Assembly: GCA_000995845.1 (NCBI GenBank)
Contig: LCEZ01000043.1
Coordinates: 6,047-13,561 of the forward strand
DNA: 7,515 nucleotides
Source of the DNA: Parcubacteria group bacterium GW2011_GWD2_43_10
Lineage (GTDB): Bacteria > Patescibacteriota > Patescibacteriia > Veblenbacterales > UBA10138
Direction of reading: 5' to 3'
Made by a program: the position numbers and the translations under genes. The notes under the pieces are model-generated. The model was not told where the DNA came from, did not search any database, and worked only from the letters and a program-made list of their open reading frames with translations. Position 1 is the stretch's first letter; the number at the start of each line of letters is the position of its first letter. Below are positions 1 through 6,220 of this stretch, piece by piece.

Positions 1-42
1 ACCTGATGATCTCCTAGCCTAATCATTTATCAATATTTCTGT

Positions 43-48
43 TATAAT
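43..48 (+). promoter_or_regulatory. Putative -10 box for the membrane protein gene
   Basis: A perfect TATAAT lies 25 nt upstream of the ATG at 74. The expected -35 position (about 20-25, TAATCA) matches the consensus only weakly. A second, overlapping-type box, TATAAC at 58-63, is less convincing. No Shine-Dalgarno sequence is visible between the box and the start codon. The assignment rests on sequence match alone. Confidence 0.45.
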
Positions 49-73
49 ATATTAGATTATAACTAACTTAACT

Positions 74-1219
74 ATGGCCAGAACAATTAATACTTCTGCT
101 AATAAACTGGGCGCCGCCCGACCAATGAAACGAATAATAATAAGCTTTTTGATAGCGGTTGTAGCTATTGCTTCGCTAGTACTTTATTATGCGCTGGCAC
201 GGGCAACTATTACTTTAGTAGTTGCGCCAGACAGCATGGTTATGGAAACAACTCTTGAATTAAAACAATACGGTGATGATGGCGTGGCTGGCACTATAAT
301 GGAAACTGAATTAATCCAGAGCAAAAATTTTTACGCTAGCCCCTCTGGCGAGCTGGAAGAAAAGGCTTCCGGTACAGTGACTTTTGTCAGCTCTTACTCA
401 GCCCCGCAAACACTTATTGCCACCACCAGACTGGTTTCACCTCAAGGTGTTTTATTTCGTTTGACTAAGACAATAACAGTACCAGCTAATGGCCGCTTGG
501 AAAATGTTCCGGTGGTAGCGGATCAGGCTGGTGAAGCCAGCGCTATTCCTCCAAGCCGTTTTACTATCCCAGGGCTAAGAGCAGCTTTGCAGGAAATGAT
601 TTATGCCGAATCCATCGAACCAATGAGGCGTTTAGCCAAGCCTGGTTCTACTGAAATTTTGCCCCTGGACTTAGATCAAGCCAGAAAAAGTTTAACCGAT
701 ATTTTAGTGCCTCAAGCTTTGGCAAAACTAAGAGAACAACTGCCAGAAGACCAGCGGAACCTAAATGTCGTTTATAAAAGTGAAACTACTAAAGCAGAAT
801 CAGACGTACCGGCTGGCTCAAAAAACAATCAATTTAACTATACGGTTACAGTAAAGGTCACGGCTGTTTTCTATAATCCAGACCAACTTAGGGAACAAGC
901 CATGGTTAAATTGCAATCCGATCTATCCTCTGGTAGAAAAATCCTGAACCTTGAACCGGAAAGTCTGGCGGTTAGCATAGACAGCGTGGCTGGCGATTTA
1001 ACCAGCAGTTTATTGAAAGTAAAATTTTTGGCACAAGTAATTATTACTGATCCAAATTTGGTATTTGCCAAAAGCGATCTGCTGGGCCGAACTCCAGCCG
1101 AAGTTCAAAATTATTTCCAAGGTATTCCTGGCGTTAAAGAGGTAAAAATTGAACTGACTCCTTTTTGGGTAAAAAGCGTGCCCACGGTTGATAATCATAT
1201 AAATTTAAAACTGGAGTAA
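74..1219 (+). CDS. Membrane-anchored protein with baseplate-J-like beta domain (CPR-type hypothetical)
   Basis: A 381-residue protein with a short basic N-terminus, one hydrophobic segment at about residues 20-42 and a long exported region, so a type II-like membrane anchor is likely. Residues about 97-168 (ASGTVTF, then APQTLIATTR, LFRLTKT and a FTIPG ending) resemble the beta-rich module often annotated as baseplate J-like in Parcubacteria proteins. Residues about 185-335 are mixed helix and strand. The C-terminus (about 336-381, LLGRTPAEVQ then GIPGVKEVKIELTPFW) looks like a small closing domain. The ATG at 74 has a TATAAT box upstream; an internal ATG at 125 would keep the membrane segment. 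No enzymatic motif is visible. The family link is recognition of a recurrent CPR pattern, and the role (cell envelope or surface) is inference. The gene has no terminator of its own before the thrS leader, so read-through into the T-box region is possible. Confidence 0.75.
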   Translation: MARTINTSANKLGAARPMKRIIISFLIAVVAIASLVLYYALARATITLVVAPDSMVMETTLELKQYGDDGVAGTIMETELIQSKNFYASPSGELEEKASGTVTFVSSYSAPQTLIATTRLVSPQGVLFRLTKTITVPANGRLENVPVVADQAGEASAIPPSRFTIPGLRAALQEMIYAESIEPMRRLAKPGSTEILPLDLDQARKSLTDILVPQALAKLREQLPEDQRNLNVVYKSETTKAESDVPAGSKNNQFNYTVTVKVTAVFYNPDQLREQAMVKLQSDLSSGRKILNLEPESLAVSIDSVAGDLTSSLLKVKFLAQVIITDPNLVFAKSDLLGRTPAEVQNYFQGIPGVKEVKIELTPFWVKSVPTVDNHINLKLE

Positions 1220-1222
1220 TCT

Positions 1223-1425
1223 TGACTTAGTTGAGCTGGTAAAGTACTTTAAAACTGTACTTGATTGTGGCGGTTACCAGCCGTCAGCCGCGCAAGAGCG
1301 GAGCTCCCTAGAGCCTAAAAGTACGAACAATTAGAAAGCGGTCCGCCCTGGGCGGACAATTTGGGTGGAACCCTCCGTACCTTTACGGAGCCCAAACGAT
1401 CGGATCGTTTGGGTTGTTTTATTTT
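1223..1425 (+). ncRNA. T-box riboswitch leader of thrS
   Basis: A tRNA-sensing transcription attenuator in front of threonyl-tRNA synthetase. The antiterminator is fully readable: helix A1 pairs 1360-1365 (TTTGGG) with 1391-1396 (CCCAAA). The 7-nt bulge 1366-1372 is TGGAACC, the family's UGGNACC, and helix A2 pairs 1373-1379 with 1384-1390 around a 4-nt loop. The A1 3' strand (1391-1396) is also the 5' arm of the terminator, so the two folds exclude each other. Stem III is the perfect 7-bp hairpin 1341-1347/1351-1357. The bulge base A1369 predicts a tRNA-Thr with discriminator U. Upstream, 1235-1242 pairs with 1274-1281 and 1243-1247 with 1257-1261; TGAC/GTCA at 1223-1226/1283-1286 could close the base, giving a short Stem I candidate. 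ACC, a Thr codon at 1276-1278 followed by A, is the best specifier candidate, but the specifier loop is not settled. Uncharged tRNA-Thr should stabilise the antiterminator and switch thrS on. Confidence 0.9.
1391..1425 (+). terminator. T-box intrinsic terminator (regulated)
   Basis: A perfect 10-bp stem (CCCAAACGAT at 1391-1400 with ATCGTTTGGG at 1404-1413) has a 3-nt loop and is followed by the T-rich tract TTGTTTTATTTT. It shares its 5' arm with the antiterminator helix, which is the hallmark of a T-box switch. It ends 33 nt before the thrS ATG. Confidence 0.93.
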
Positions 1426-1458
1426 AAGTGTAATTTTTTGATTAATATAATTAACTAT

Positions 1459-2421
1459 ATGCCTTCCTCACTTGAAGCCAAGCGTCATTCCTTAGCCCAT
1501 TTATTAGCCGCGGCGGTTATAGATTTATATCCTAAAGCTAAAAGAACAATCGGCCCGGCGATTGATGATGGCTTTTATTATGATTTTGATTTTGGTAAAG
1601 ACAAAGTTAATGAAGAAGACCTGGCTCGCATCGAAGACAAAATGAAACAATTACTGCCTACCTGGCAAGGTTTTGAGCACAGCGAACATTCCGTGGTTGA
1701 GGTAAAAAAGATGTTTAAGGATAATCCCTATAAACTGGAATTGATTGATGAATTCTCAGCTGACGGCCAAAAACTTTCCACTTATACTTCAGGTGAGTTT
1801 ACCGACTTGTGTCGCGGCGGTCATACGGATGACATGAAAGATATCAAAGCTGATTCCTGGCAGCTTGACCGCCTAGCGGGCGCTTACTGGCGCGGCAATG
1901 AAAAAAATAAAATGCTCACCCGTATTTATGGTTTGGCTTTTGACACTAAAAAAGAACTTGATGACTACCTAAAACAGCGCGAAGAAGCAGCTAAGCGCGA
2001 TCACCGTAAACTAGGCAAGGAACTTAAACTTTTCACTTTTTCTGATTATGTTGGCCCGGGCCTGCCTTTATGGCTACCTTATGGCGCTGTTTTAGCTGAA
2101 GAATTAGAAAAACTAGCTAAAGAAACTGAGTTTAAGGCTGGCTACAAAATTATCCGGACACCTCATATTGCCAAAGAATCAATGTACAAAACCTCCGGTC
2201 ACTTACCCTACTACCAGGAAAGTATGTACCCACCACTCACACTGGATGAGGAAGGCACCAAAACAGTCTACTATCTTAAGGCCATGAACTGCCCTCACCA
2301 TCATCAGGTTTATGCAGCCGAACCCAGAAGTTATCGTGACCTACCTTTAAGATTAGCTGAATATGGCACAGTTTACCGTTATGATTGGCTTATTGCGCGT
2401 TCGCATGCTTTCCATGAATGA
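1459..2421 (+). CDS. thrS: Threonyl-tRNA synthetase, N-terminal part (frame-disrupted)
   Basis: The first 320 residues of ThrRS, which attaches threonine to tRNA-Thr in the cytoplasm. The N-terminal TGS domain is absent, so the protein opens directly with the N2 editing domain. Its catalytic pairs are present: HSLAH at residues 10-14 and CRGGH at 118-122, expected to clear Ser-tRNA-Thr. The class II catalytic core starts at about 195 (GPGLPLWLP, motif 1 region), followed by MNCP at 276-279 with the zinc ligand Cys278 and the start of motif 2, TVYRY, at 304-308. After Tyr308 the frame is wrong: the last dozen residues are unrelated to the family and end at TGA 2419-2421. The correct continuation is in the next frame from 2387. 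ATG 1459 is chosen because the only upstream start in frame, TTG 1414, lies inside the T-box terminator T-tract. No clear Shine-Dalgarno precedes it. As written, this product lacks motif 3 and the anticodon-binding domain and should be inactive. Confidence 0.93.
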   Translation: MPSSLEAKRHSLAHLLAAAVIDLYPKAKRTIGPAIDDGFYYDFDFGKDKVNEEDLARIEDKMKQLLPTWQGFEHSEHSVVEVKKMFKDNPYKLELIDEFSADGQKLSTYTSGEFTDLCRGGHTDDMKDIKADSWQLDRLAGAYWRGNEKNKMLTRIYGLAFDTKKELDDYLKQREEAAKRDHRKLGKELKLFTFSDYVGPGLPLWLPYGAVLAEELEKLAKETEFKAGYKIIRTPHIAKESMYKTSGHLPYYQESMYPPLTLDEEGTKTVYYLKAMNCPHHHQVYAAEPRSYRDLPLRLAEYGTVYRYDWLIARSHAFHE

Positions 2422-3202
2422 TGCTCATATTTACTGTACGCCGGAACAGTTCGCAGCAGAGTTTAAGGCTGTCAATGATATGTACTTGAATTACTTCAAG
2501 CTGTTCGGGTTGGAAAAATACGTTATGCGGTTCTCTACCCACTCACCTGAAGGTTTAGGTAAGAAGTACGTGAACGAGCCAGCTTTATGGCGAGAGACCG
2601 AGGATTTAGTGCGGCGCACTATGCAGGAAAGTGGCGTGAACTTTATTGAAGTAGCGGATGAAGCTGCCTTTTATGGCCCTAAGATAGATGTGCAGGTTTG
2701 GAGCTCAATTGGCCGCGAATTTACCTTAGCTACCAACCAGGTTGATTTTGCCCAACCTAAGCGCTTTGACTTAACTTATGTGGATAAAGGCGGCGTTAAC
2801 AAAACTCCCCTTTGCATCCATCGCGCACCTTTAAGTACTCACGAAAGGTTTATTGGCTTTTTGATTGAGCACTATGGTGGAGCTTTCCCGATTTGGTTAT
2901 CCCCTGTACAAGTTAAACTACTGCCGGTTGGTGCTTCTCATATAGATTACTGTCAAAAATTGGCATCTGAATTAAGGGATAAAATGATCCGGGTGGAAGT
3001 TGACGATGCTAATGAAACTATTGGCAATAAAATCCGTAAGGCTGAGCATGAAAAAGTACCATATATTCTGGTCGTCGGTGATAAAGAAATGAAGTCTGGT
3101 GATTTGGCTATTCGCCGCCGCGGTAGTAAAGATATAGAAACTATTTCTCAGGAAAAATTTGTAAATGCTTTGCTACAGGTTATTAAGGATCGTACAAATT
3201 AA
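2363..3202 (+). CDS. thrS: Threonyl-tRNA synthetase, C-terminal part (frame-disrupted)
   Basis: The rest of ThrRS, one frame on from the N-terminal part. Similarity begins at codon 2387 (GLLRVR, the end of motif 2). The nominal ATG at 2363 lies in sequence coding for the other part and is not a credible start. Visible elements, counted from 2363, are DAH at 20-22 (zinc ligand His22), HRAPL at 153-157 (third zinc ligand His153) and motif 3 around STHERF at 158-163 with Arg162. The anticodon-binding domain spans about 183-279 (VQVKLLPVG through ILVVGDKEM and ends at DRTN). The three zinc ligands of the family, Cys, His and His, are therefore split between the two ORFs. Restoring the 17 nt that seem to be missing gives a protein of about 586 residues, a sensible length for a TGS-less ThrRS. 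No ribosome binding site supports independent translation. The gene ends just before a hairpin terminator. Confidence 0.92.
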   Translation: MAQFTVMIGLLRVRMLSMNDAHIYCTPEQFAAEFKAVNDMYLNYFKLFGLEKYVMRFSTHSPEGLGKKYVNEPALWRETEDLVRRTMQESGVNFIEVADEAAFYGPKIDVQVWSSIGREFTLATNQVDFAQPKRFDLTYVDKGGVNKTPLCIHRAPLSTHERFIGFLIEHYGGAFPIWLSPVQVKLLPVGASHIDYCQKLASELRDKMIRVEVDDANETIGNKIRKAEHEKVPYILVVGDKEMKSGDLAIRRRGSKDIETISQEKFVNALLQVIKDRTN

Positions 3203-3207
3203 ATAAA

Positions 3208-3241
3208 AACTGCCAATTCTATTAATTTTGAATTGGCAGTT
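3208..3241. terminator. Shared convergent terminator between thrS and the receiver-like gene
   Basis: A perfect 12-bp inverted repeat (AACTGCCAATTC at 3208-3219 with its complement at 3230-3241) has a 10-nt loop. On the minus strand it is followed by TTTATTTAATTT, so it is a good intrinsic terminator for the 3247-3636 gene. On the + strand it begins 5 nt after the thrS stop, but its downstream T-run is weak (GTAGTTTAG), so it may act less efficiently there. Confidence 0.85.
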
Positions 3242-3246
3242 GTAGT

Positions 3247-3636
3247 TTAGTTTAAAGAAAAACTCAGGTATGCTGGGTTAGCTAATAGTTTTAAGGTTGT
3301 AACTATCCCTTCAGCAATTTTTTCTGGAATAGTATTTATATCAAACACGCCAGTCAAATGATAAGCCTTGCAATCTAATCTAAATTTATCATCTATAGTT
3401 TTTTGATCTAAAACTACAAATATTAAACCTTCATAGCCTGCTTCTCTTAACGCTTTGGTATACCCTATAGCATCAAACTTTGGCATTTCTGCAATAATTA
3501 CATCCGGACCTGGCTTAGTCCAAATTAAAGCAACCTTGGGATCACCCGGGCTGTAAACTTCAAAATTTTCTTTTAAGACTGCTTCACACCTTTCCTTTAA
3601 ACTATTAGTGACAATTAGCACTTTTGATTTATTCAT
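3247..3636 (-). CDS. Small receiver-like (CheY-fold) protein with degenerate active site
   Basis: A 129-residue soluble protein whose pattern suggests a response-regulator receiver fold. Strand 1 is KVLIV (residues 5-9), strand 3 is DVIIAEMP (45-52), followed by an ALR helix at 62-64 and strand 4 LIFVV (71-75). The family's phosphorylation site looks absent: the acidic pair after strand 1 is Thr-Asn (10-11), the acceptor-aspartate position before MP is Ile or Ala with Glu50 nearby, and the usual Lys near strand 5 is not evident (GVFD at 96-99). There is no DNA-binding or other output domain. Translation is well supported by AAGGA (complement of 3644-3648), 7 nt before the ATG. A TAAAAT at 3669-3664 is a possible -10 box. 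The gene is monocistronic, divergent from miaA and convergent with thrS. It could be a phosphorylation-independent pseudo-receiver or another Rossmann-like protein; function unknown. Confidence 0.75.
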   Translation of the reverse strand: MNKSKVLIVTNSLKERCEAVLKENFEVYSPGDPKVALIWTKPGPDVIIAEMPKFDAIGYTKALREAGYEGLIFVVLDQKTIDDKFRLDCKAYHLTGVFDINTIPEKIAEGIVTTLKLLANPAYLSFSLN

Positions 3637-3643
3637 TTTTTAT

Positions 3644-3648
3644 TCCTT
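3644..3648 (-). promoter_or_regulatory. Shine-Dalgarno site of the receiver-like gene
   Basis: Reading the minus strand, AAGGA lies 7 nt upstream of the ATG at 3636, an ideal spacing. It confirms the start and shows that SD-dependent initiation is used in this genome. Confidence 0.75.
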
Positions 3649-3694
3649 ATTTGTTTTACATAGATTTTATTTTGCTTATTTACTCTTTTAATCC

Positions 3695-3700
3695 TACACT
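3695..3700 (+). promoter_or_regulatory. Putative -10 box of miaA, leaderless-type spacing
   Basis: TACACT (4 of 6 consensus bases) has a weak TTGCTT 17 nt upstream at 3672-3677. It ends 6 nt before a GTG at 3707 and 12 nt before the ATG at 3713, so transcription would begin at or just before the start codon. No Shine-Dalgarno sequence is present. The match is modest. Confidence 0.35.
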
Positions 3701-3712
3701 ATAGCAGTGATT

Positions 3713-4666
3713 ATGAATTCTGTCAATCCCCCAATCATAGCCATCGTAGGCCAAACCGCTTCAGGAAAAACAAGCCTAGCACTAAGACTCGCTAAAAAAT
3801 TTAATGGCGCGGTTATTTCGGCTGACTCACAACAAATATATCACCAAGCCAAGATTGGCACTAATCAGCCAGCTGGCTCCTGGCGCCGAGCTAACACCAA
3901 ATGGCAAAAGGCCACGGGCAAAAAACGGCTTTATTTTGTTAATACTATCCCCCATTTTTTCATTGATACTTTATCACCTAATAAACAATACTCCGCCGCC
4001 CAATTTCAAGCCGAAACCAATAAGCTTTGCCGTAAGTTATCAACAGCCGGTGTTTTACCAATTATAGCAGGCGGCACTGGCCTATATGTTTCAGCTATAG
4101 TTGAGGGCTTTAAATTTCCCCAAGGAAAGCCTAATTTGAGGCTGCGAAAATCATTAGATAAGTTATCCACAGCCACATTACAAAAAAAGCTAAAATCACT
4201 TGATTATGCCTCCTGGTTGGTTATTGACCCCTCTAACCGTCGACGATTGATACGGGCGCTTGAACACATCATTACCACTGGTCAATCATTTAGTGCAAAC
4301 CAACAAAAAAAATTACGTTCTAATACTTTAATTATTGGTTTAAATCCAAATAAAAATGCTCTGCGAAAATCTATTATTAAACGCACTGCTAAAATGTTTG
4401 GGCTGGGCTTAGTTAAAGAAGTTAAACTGCTACAAAAAAAATATCCGCACTCTCCCCTACTCCAATCAATCGGCTATCGTGAAATAATTGATTATTTAGA
4501 TGGTAAAATTAGTAAAGCAGAAAGTGGACAACAAATAATAAATCACACCTGGCAGTATGCCCGACGCCAAATGACTTGGTTTAAACGTATACCAAATACT
4601 AATTGGGTAAAAAAACCAACTACCGCCGAAAAACTAGTTAAGCAATTTATAAAAAATAATATCTGA
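3713..4666 (+). CDS. miaA: tRNA dimethylallyltransferase MiaA
   Basis: A 317-residue enzyme that transfers a dimethylallyl group from DMAPP to N6 of A37 in tRNAs reading codons that start with U. In order it shows the P-loop GQTASGKT (13-20) and DSQQIY (38-43), the substrate and nucleotide region with the conserved DS. HFFIDTLSP (81-89) and GGTGLY (120-125) follow, then RRLIRALE (177-184) and QSIGYREI (251-258), and the C-terminal signature YARRQMTWFKR (282-292). All expected motifs are intact and the length is normal for the family. ATG 3713 is preferred over the in-frame GTG 3707, although a leaderless transcript could start at either. It is divergent from the receiver-like gene with about 76 bp between the starts, and its 3' end lies 6 bp from the convergent gatB end. 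Confidence 0.96.
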   Translation: MNSVNPPIIAIVGQTASGKTSLALRLAKKFNGAVISADSQQIYHQAKIGTNQPAGSWRRANTKWQKATGKKRLYFVNTIPHFFIDTLSPNKQYSAAQFQAETNKLCRKLSTAGVLPIIAGGTGLYVSAIVEGFKFPQGKPNLRLRKSLDKLSTATLQKKLKSLDYASWLVIDPSNRRRLIRALEHIITTGQSFSANQQKKLRSNTLIIGLNPNKNALRKSIIKRTAKMFGLGLVKEVKLLQKKYPHSPLLQSIGYREIIDYLDGKISKAESGQQIINHTWQYARRQMTWFKRIPNTNWVKKPTTAEKLVKQFIKNNI

Positions 4667-4672
4667 ACGTTA

Positions 4673-6133
4673 CTAGTTACTGCTTATCTGCTTTTTTATT
4701 TCTTGTTCTATTGTTACTGGATCTGCCTTACCTTTCGTTTCTTTCATTACTAAACCAACAAAATATTTTATCAAAGCGGTTTTACCAACACGCAATTCTT
4801 CAGCTTGAGCAGAATGAGAATTCATAACTTTTATAATCTCGGCTTTAATATCAAACCCTTCTTCAGATTGAGTTAAATCTTCCTCAGCCATAATCTGCTC
4901 CGGGCTTTTTCCGGTTTCCACCATCTTACGCAATAAAATTTGAGCATTAGTGGAATTTACCTGACGCCGAGCCACTAATAACAAGAATTGGACAAAATCA
5001 TCTACCTCAAATGGTAATTGAGCTAGATTAATTTTTTTCTCAGACATTACTTCTACCAGCTTATTAACTATCCAATTCACTGCTAATTTGGCAGTTGCGC
5101 CTACACTGCCCTCAAGCTCCCCCGCTAGCCGGATAATTACATGCTCGGTAAAATCACCCAAGAGTTTATCCTCGGTTAAAAGACGCGCGTCAGCTGTTTT
5201 TAAATCATAACTTGCTTGCCAACGCCGTCGCCTATCTGCTGGCAATTCAGGCAGCTCAGCACGCCAGGCATCAACTTCCTCCTGACTTAAATTTAAGGGC
5301 GGGATATCAGGCTCAGGAAAATAGCGGTAATCATGAATTGCCTCTTTTTCCCTTTGAGGGATAGTTTCTCCTTTACTCTCGTCCCAGCCGCGTGTACCAG
5401 TAACATCATTTATTTTGCCTGATCGCCATTCTCCAGACTGTCTTTTAACTTCATATTGCAAAGCCTTCTCCACCGCCCTAAATGAATTCAAATTTTTAAT
5501 TTCAGTCTTGGGGTACATTTTATCCTCCCCCCGCGGCCGCAAAGAAATATTGGCATCACACCTTAAATGACCCTTTTCCATATCAGCATCCGAAGCACCA
5601 ATATAACGCATGATTAAGCGCAATTCCTGCAGGAAAACCTTAGCCTCCTCCGGTGATTTAATTTCCGGCTTGGTAACTATTTCCATCAGGGGCGTACCAG
5701 CACGATTAAAATCAACCAAAGATTTCTTACCCTGGTGAAGTAATTTGGCCGTATCCTCTTCCAGATGCAACCGCTCTAGGCCTATTTTCTTTTTGCCTTG
5801 GTTAGTTTCAATTTCCAAATAACCTTCGCTAGCCAACGGCTCATCGTACTGCGATATTTGATAACCCTTAGGCAGATCGGGATAAAAGTAATTCTTGCGG
5901 TCAAACTTTGAATGAAGGTTAACTTTAAGGTTTAAAGCCAAAGCCGCCCTGATAGCCATTCTTATGGCCTCGGCATTGGGTACTGGTAGTGTACCAGGGT
6001 GCCCCATACATACCGGGCAAATTGTGGTATTGGCCGGCTTATCCTCACCCGTGTTATCGCACGAGCAAAACATCTTGGATTTGGTCTTAAGTTGAACGTG
6101 TATTTCCAAACCAATAACTGGTTCTAATTCCAT
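4673..6133 (-). CDS. gatB: Asp/Glu-tRNA(Asn/Gln) amidotransferase subunit B
   Basis: GatB, 486 residues, is the tRNA-binding kinase-like subunit of GatCAB. The complex activates Glu-tRNA-Gln or Asp-tRNA-Asn with ATP and amidates it using ammonia from GatA. The N-terminus opens with the family start PVIGLEIHVQL (5-15). A zinc site follows: Cys23, Cys25, Cys39 and Cys42. The catalytic cradle motifs are LHLEEDTAKL (122-131), DFNRAGTPLMEIVTKPE (141-157), YPKTEIKNLNSFRAVE (207-222) and DYRYFPEPD (268-276). The helical and YqeY-like tail ends near VTIEQEIKKQ. The protein is full length with no missing key residue. The presence of GatB implies indirect charging of Gln and/or Asn in this organism; gatA and gatC are not in the window. 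There is no Shine-Dalgarno. An extended -10 box ends 6 nt before the ATG, suggesting a leaderless mRNA. Confidence 0.97.
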   Translation of the reverse strand: MELEPVIGLEIHVQLKTKSKMFCSCDNTGEDKPANTTICPVCMGHPGTLPVPNAEAIRMAIRAALALNLKVNLHSKFDRKNYFYPDLPKGYQISQYDEPLASEGYLEIETNQGKKKIGLERLHLEEDTAKLLHQGKKSLVDFNRAGTPLMEIVTKPEIKSPEEAKVFLQELRLIMRYIGASDADMEKGHLRCDANISLRPRGEDKMYPKTEIKNLNSFRAVEKALQYEVKRQSGEWRSGKINDVTGTRGWDESKGETIPQREKEAIHDYRYFPEPDIPPLNLSQEEVDAWRAELPELPADRRRRWQASYDLKTADARLLTEDKLLGDFTEHVIIRLAGELEGSVGATAKLAVNWIVNKLVEVMSEKKINLAQLPFEVDDFVQFLLLVARRQVNSTNAQILLRKMVETGKSPEQIMAEEDLTQSEEGFDIKAEIIKVMNSHSAQAEELRVGKTALIKYFVGLVMKETKGKADPVTIEQEIKKQISSN

Positions 6134-6139
6134 GAATAT

Positions 6140-6148
6140 ATTTTAACA
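6140..6148 (-). promoter_or_regulatory. Extended -10 promoter of gatB, leaderless-type spacing
   Basis: On the minus strand the sequence TG-T-TAAAAT (6148 to 6140) matches the extended -10 pattern, with 5 of 6 bases in the hexamer. Only six bases (ATATTC) separate it from the ATG, so the predicted transcription start falls on or next to the start codon. The -35 region (about 6168-6163, TTACGA) is weak, as expected for an extended -10 promoter. Confidence 0.55.
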
Positions 6149-6173
6149 TACTCTGAACTATATCGTAATTTGT

Positions 6174-6212
6174 TAAATAAAAAAGACCCAGTCTCTATTA
6201 TTGAGACTGGGT
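6174..6212 (-). terminator. Intrinsic terminator of the folA-tmk-small ORF unit
   Basis: On the minus strand a perfect 10-bp stem (ACCCAGTCTC at 6212-6203 with GAGACTGGGT at 6195-6186) has a 7-nt loop and is followed directly by CTTTTTTATTT. It begins 8 nt after the stop of the 66-residue gene and separates this unit from the gatB promoter. Confidence 0.93.
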
Positions 6213-6220
6213 ACGAAAGA

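Noticed and set aside
871..1198. Minus-strand ORFs inside the first gene
   Set aside because: They are shadows of a well-supported + strand gene and have no ribosome site or recognisable motif.
1226..1300. tRNA-like sequence (a GAGCTGGTAA stretch resembling a D arm, and a hairpin like an anticodon arm)
   Set aside because: No T-arm consensus, acceptor stem or CCA-adjacent pairing fits, and the stretch is explained as part of the T-box leader.
1414..1458. Longer thrS N-terminus from TTG 1414
   Set aside because: The TTG lies in the terminator T-tract, the extra residues do not resemble ThrRS, and ATG 1459 starts next to the editing domain.
2363..2421. Programmed frameshift or independent translation of the second thrS ORF
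   Set aside because: There is no slippery heptamer or SD, and a simple shift would still leave out about five to six motif 2 residues, so a deletion explains it better.
3804..4067. Second + strand ORF inside miaA
   Set aside because: It overlaps the P-loop to GGTGLY part of MiaA in another frame and is low-complexity with no own signals.
4664..4666. UGA recoded as glycine, as in some CPR lineages
   Set aside because: The TGA ends MiaA at a normal length, and no conserved glycine in any gene here is encoded by TGA.
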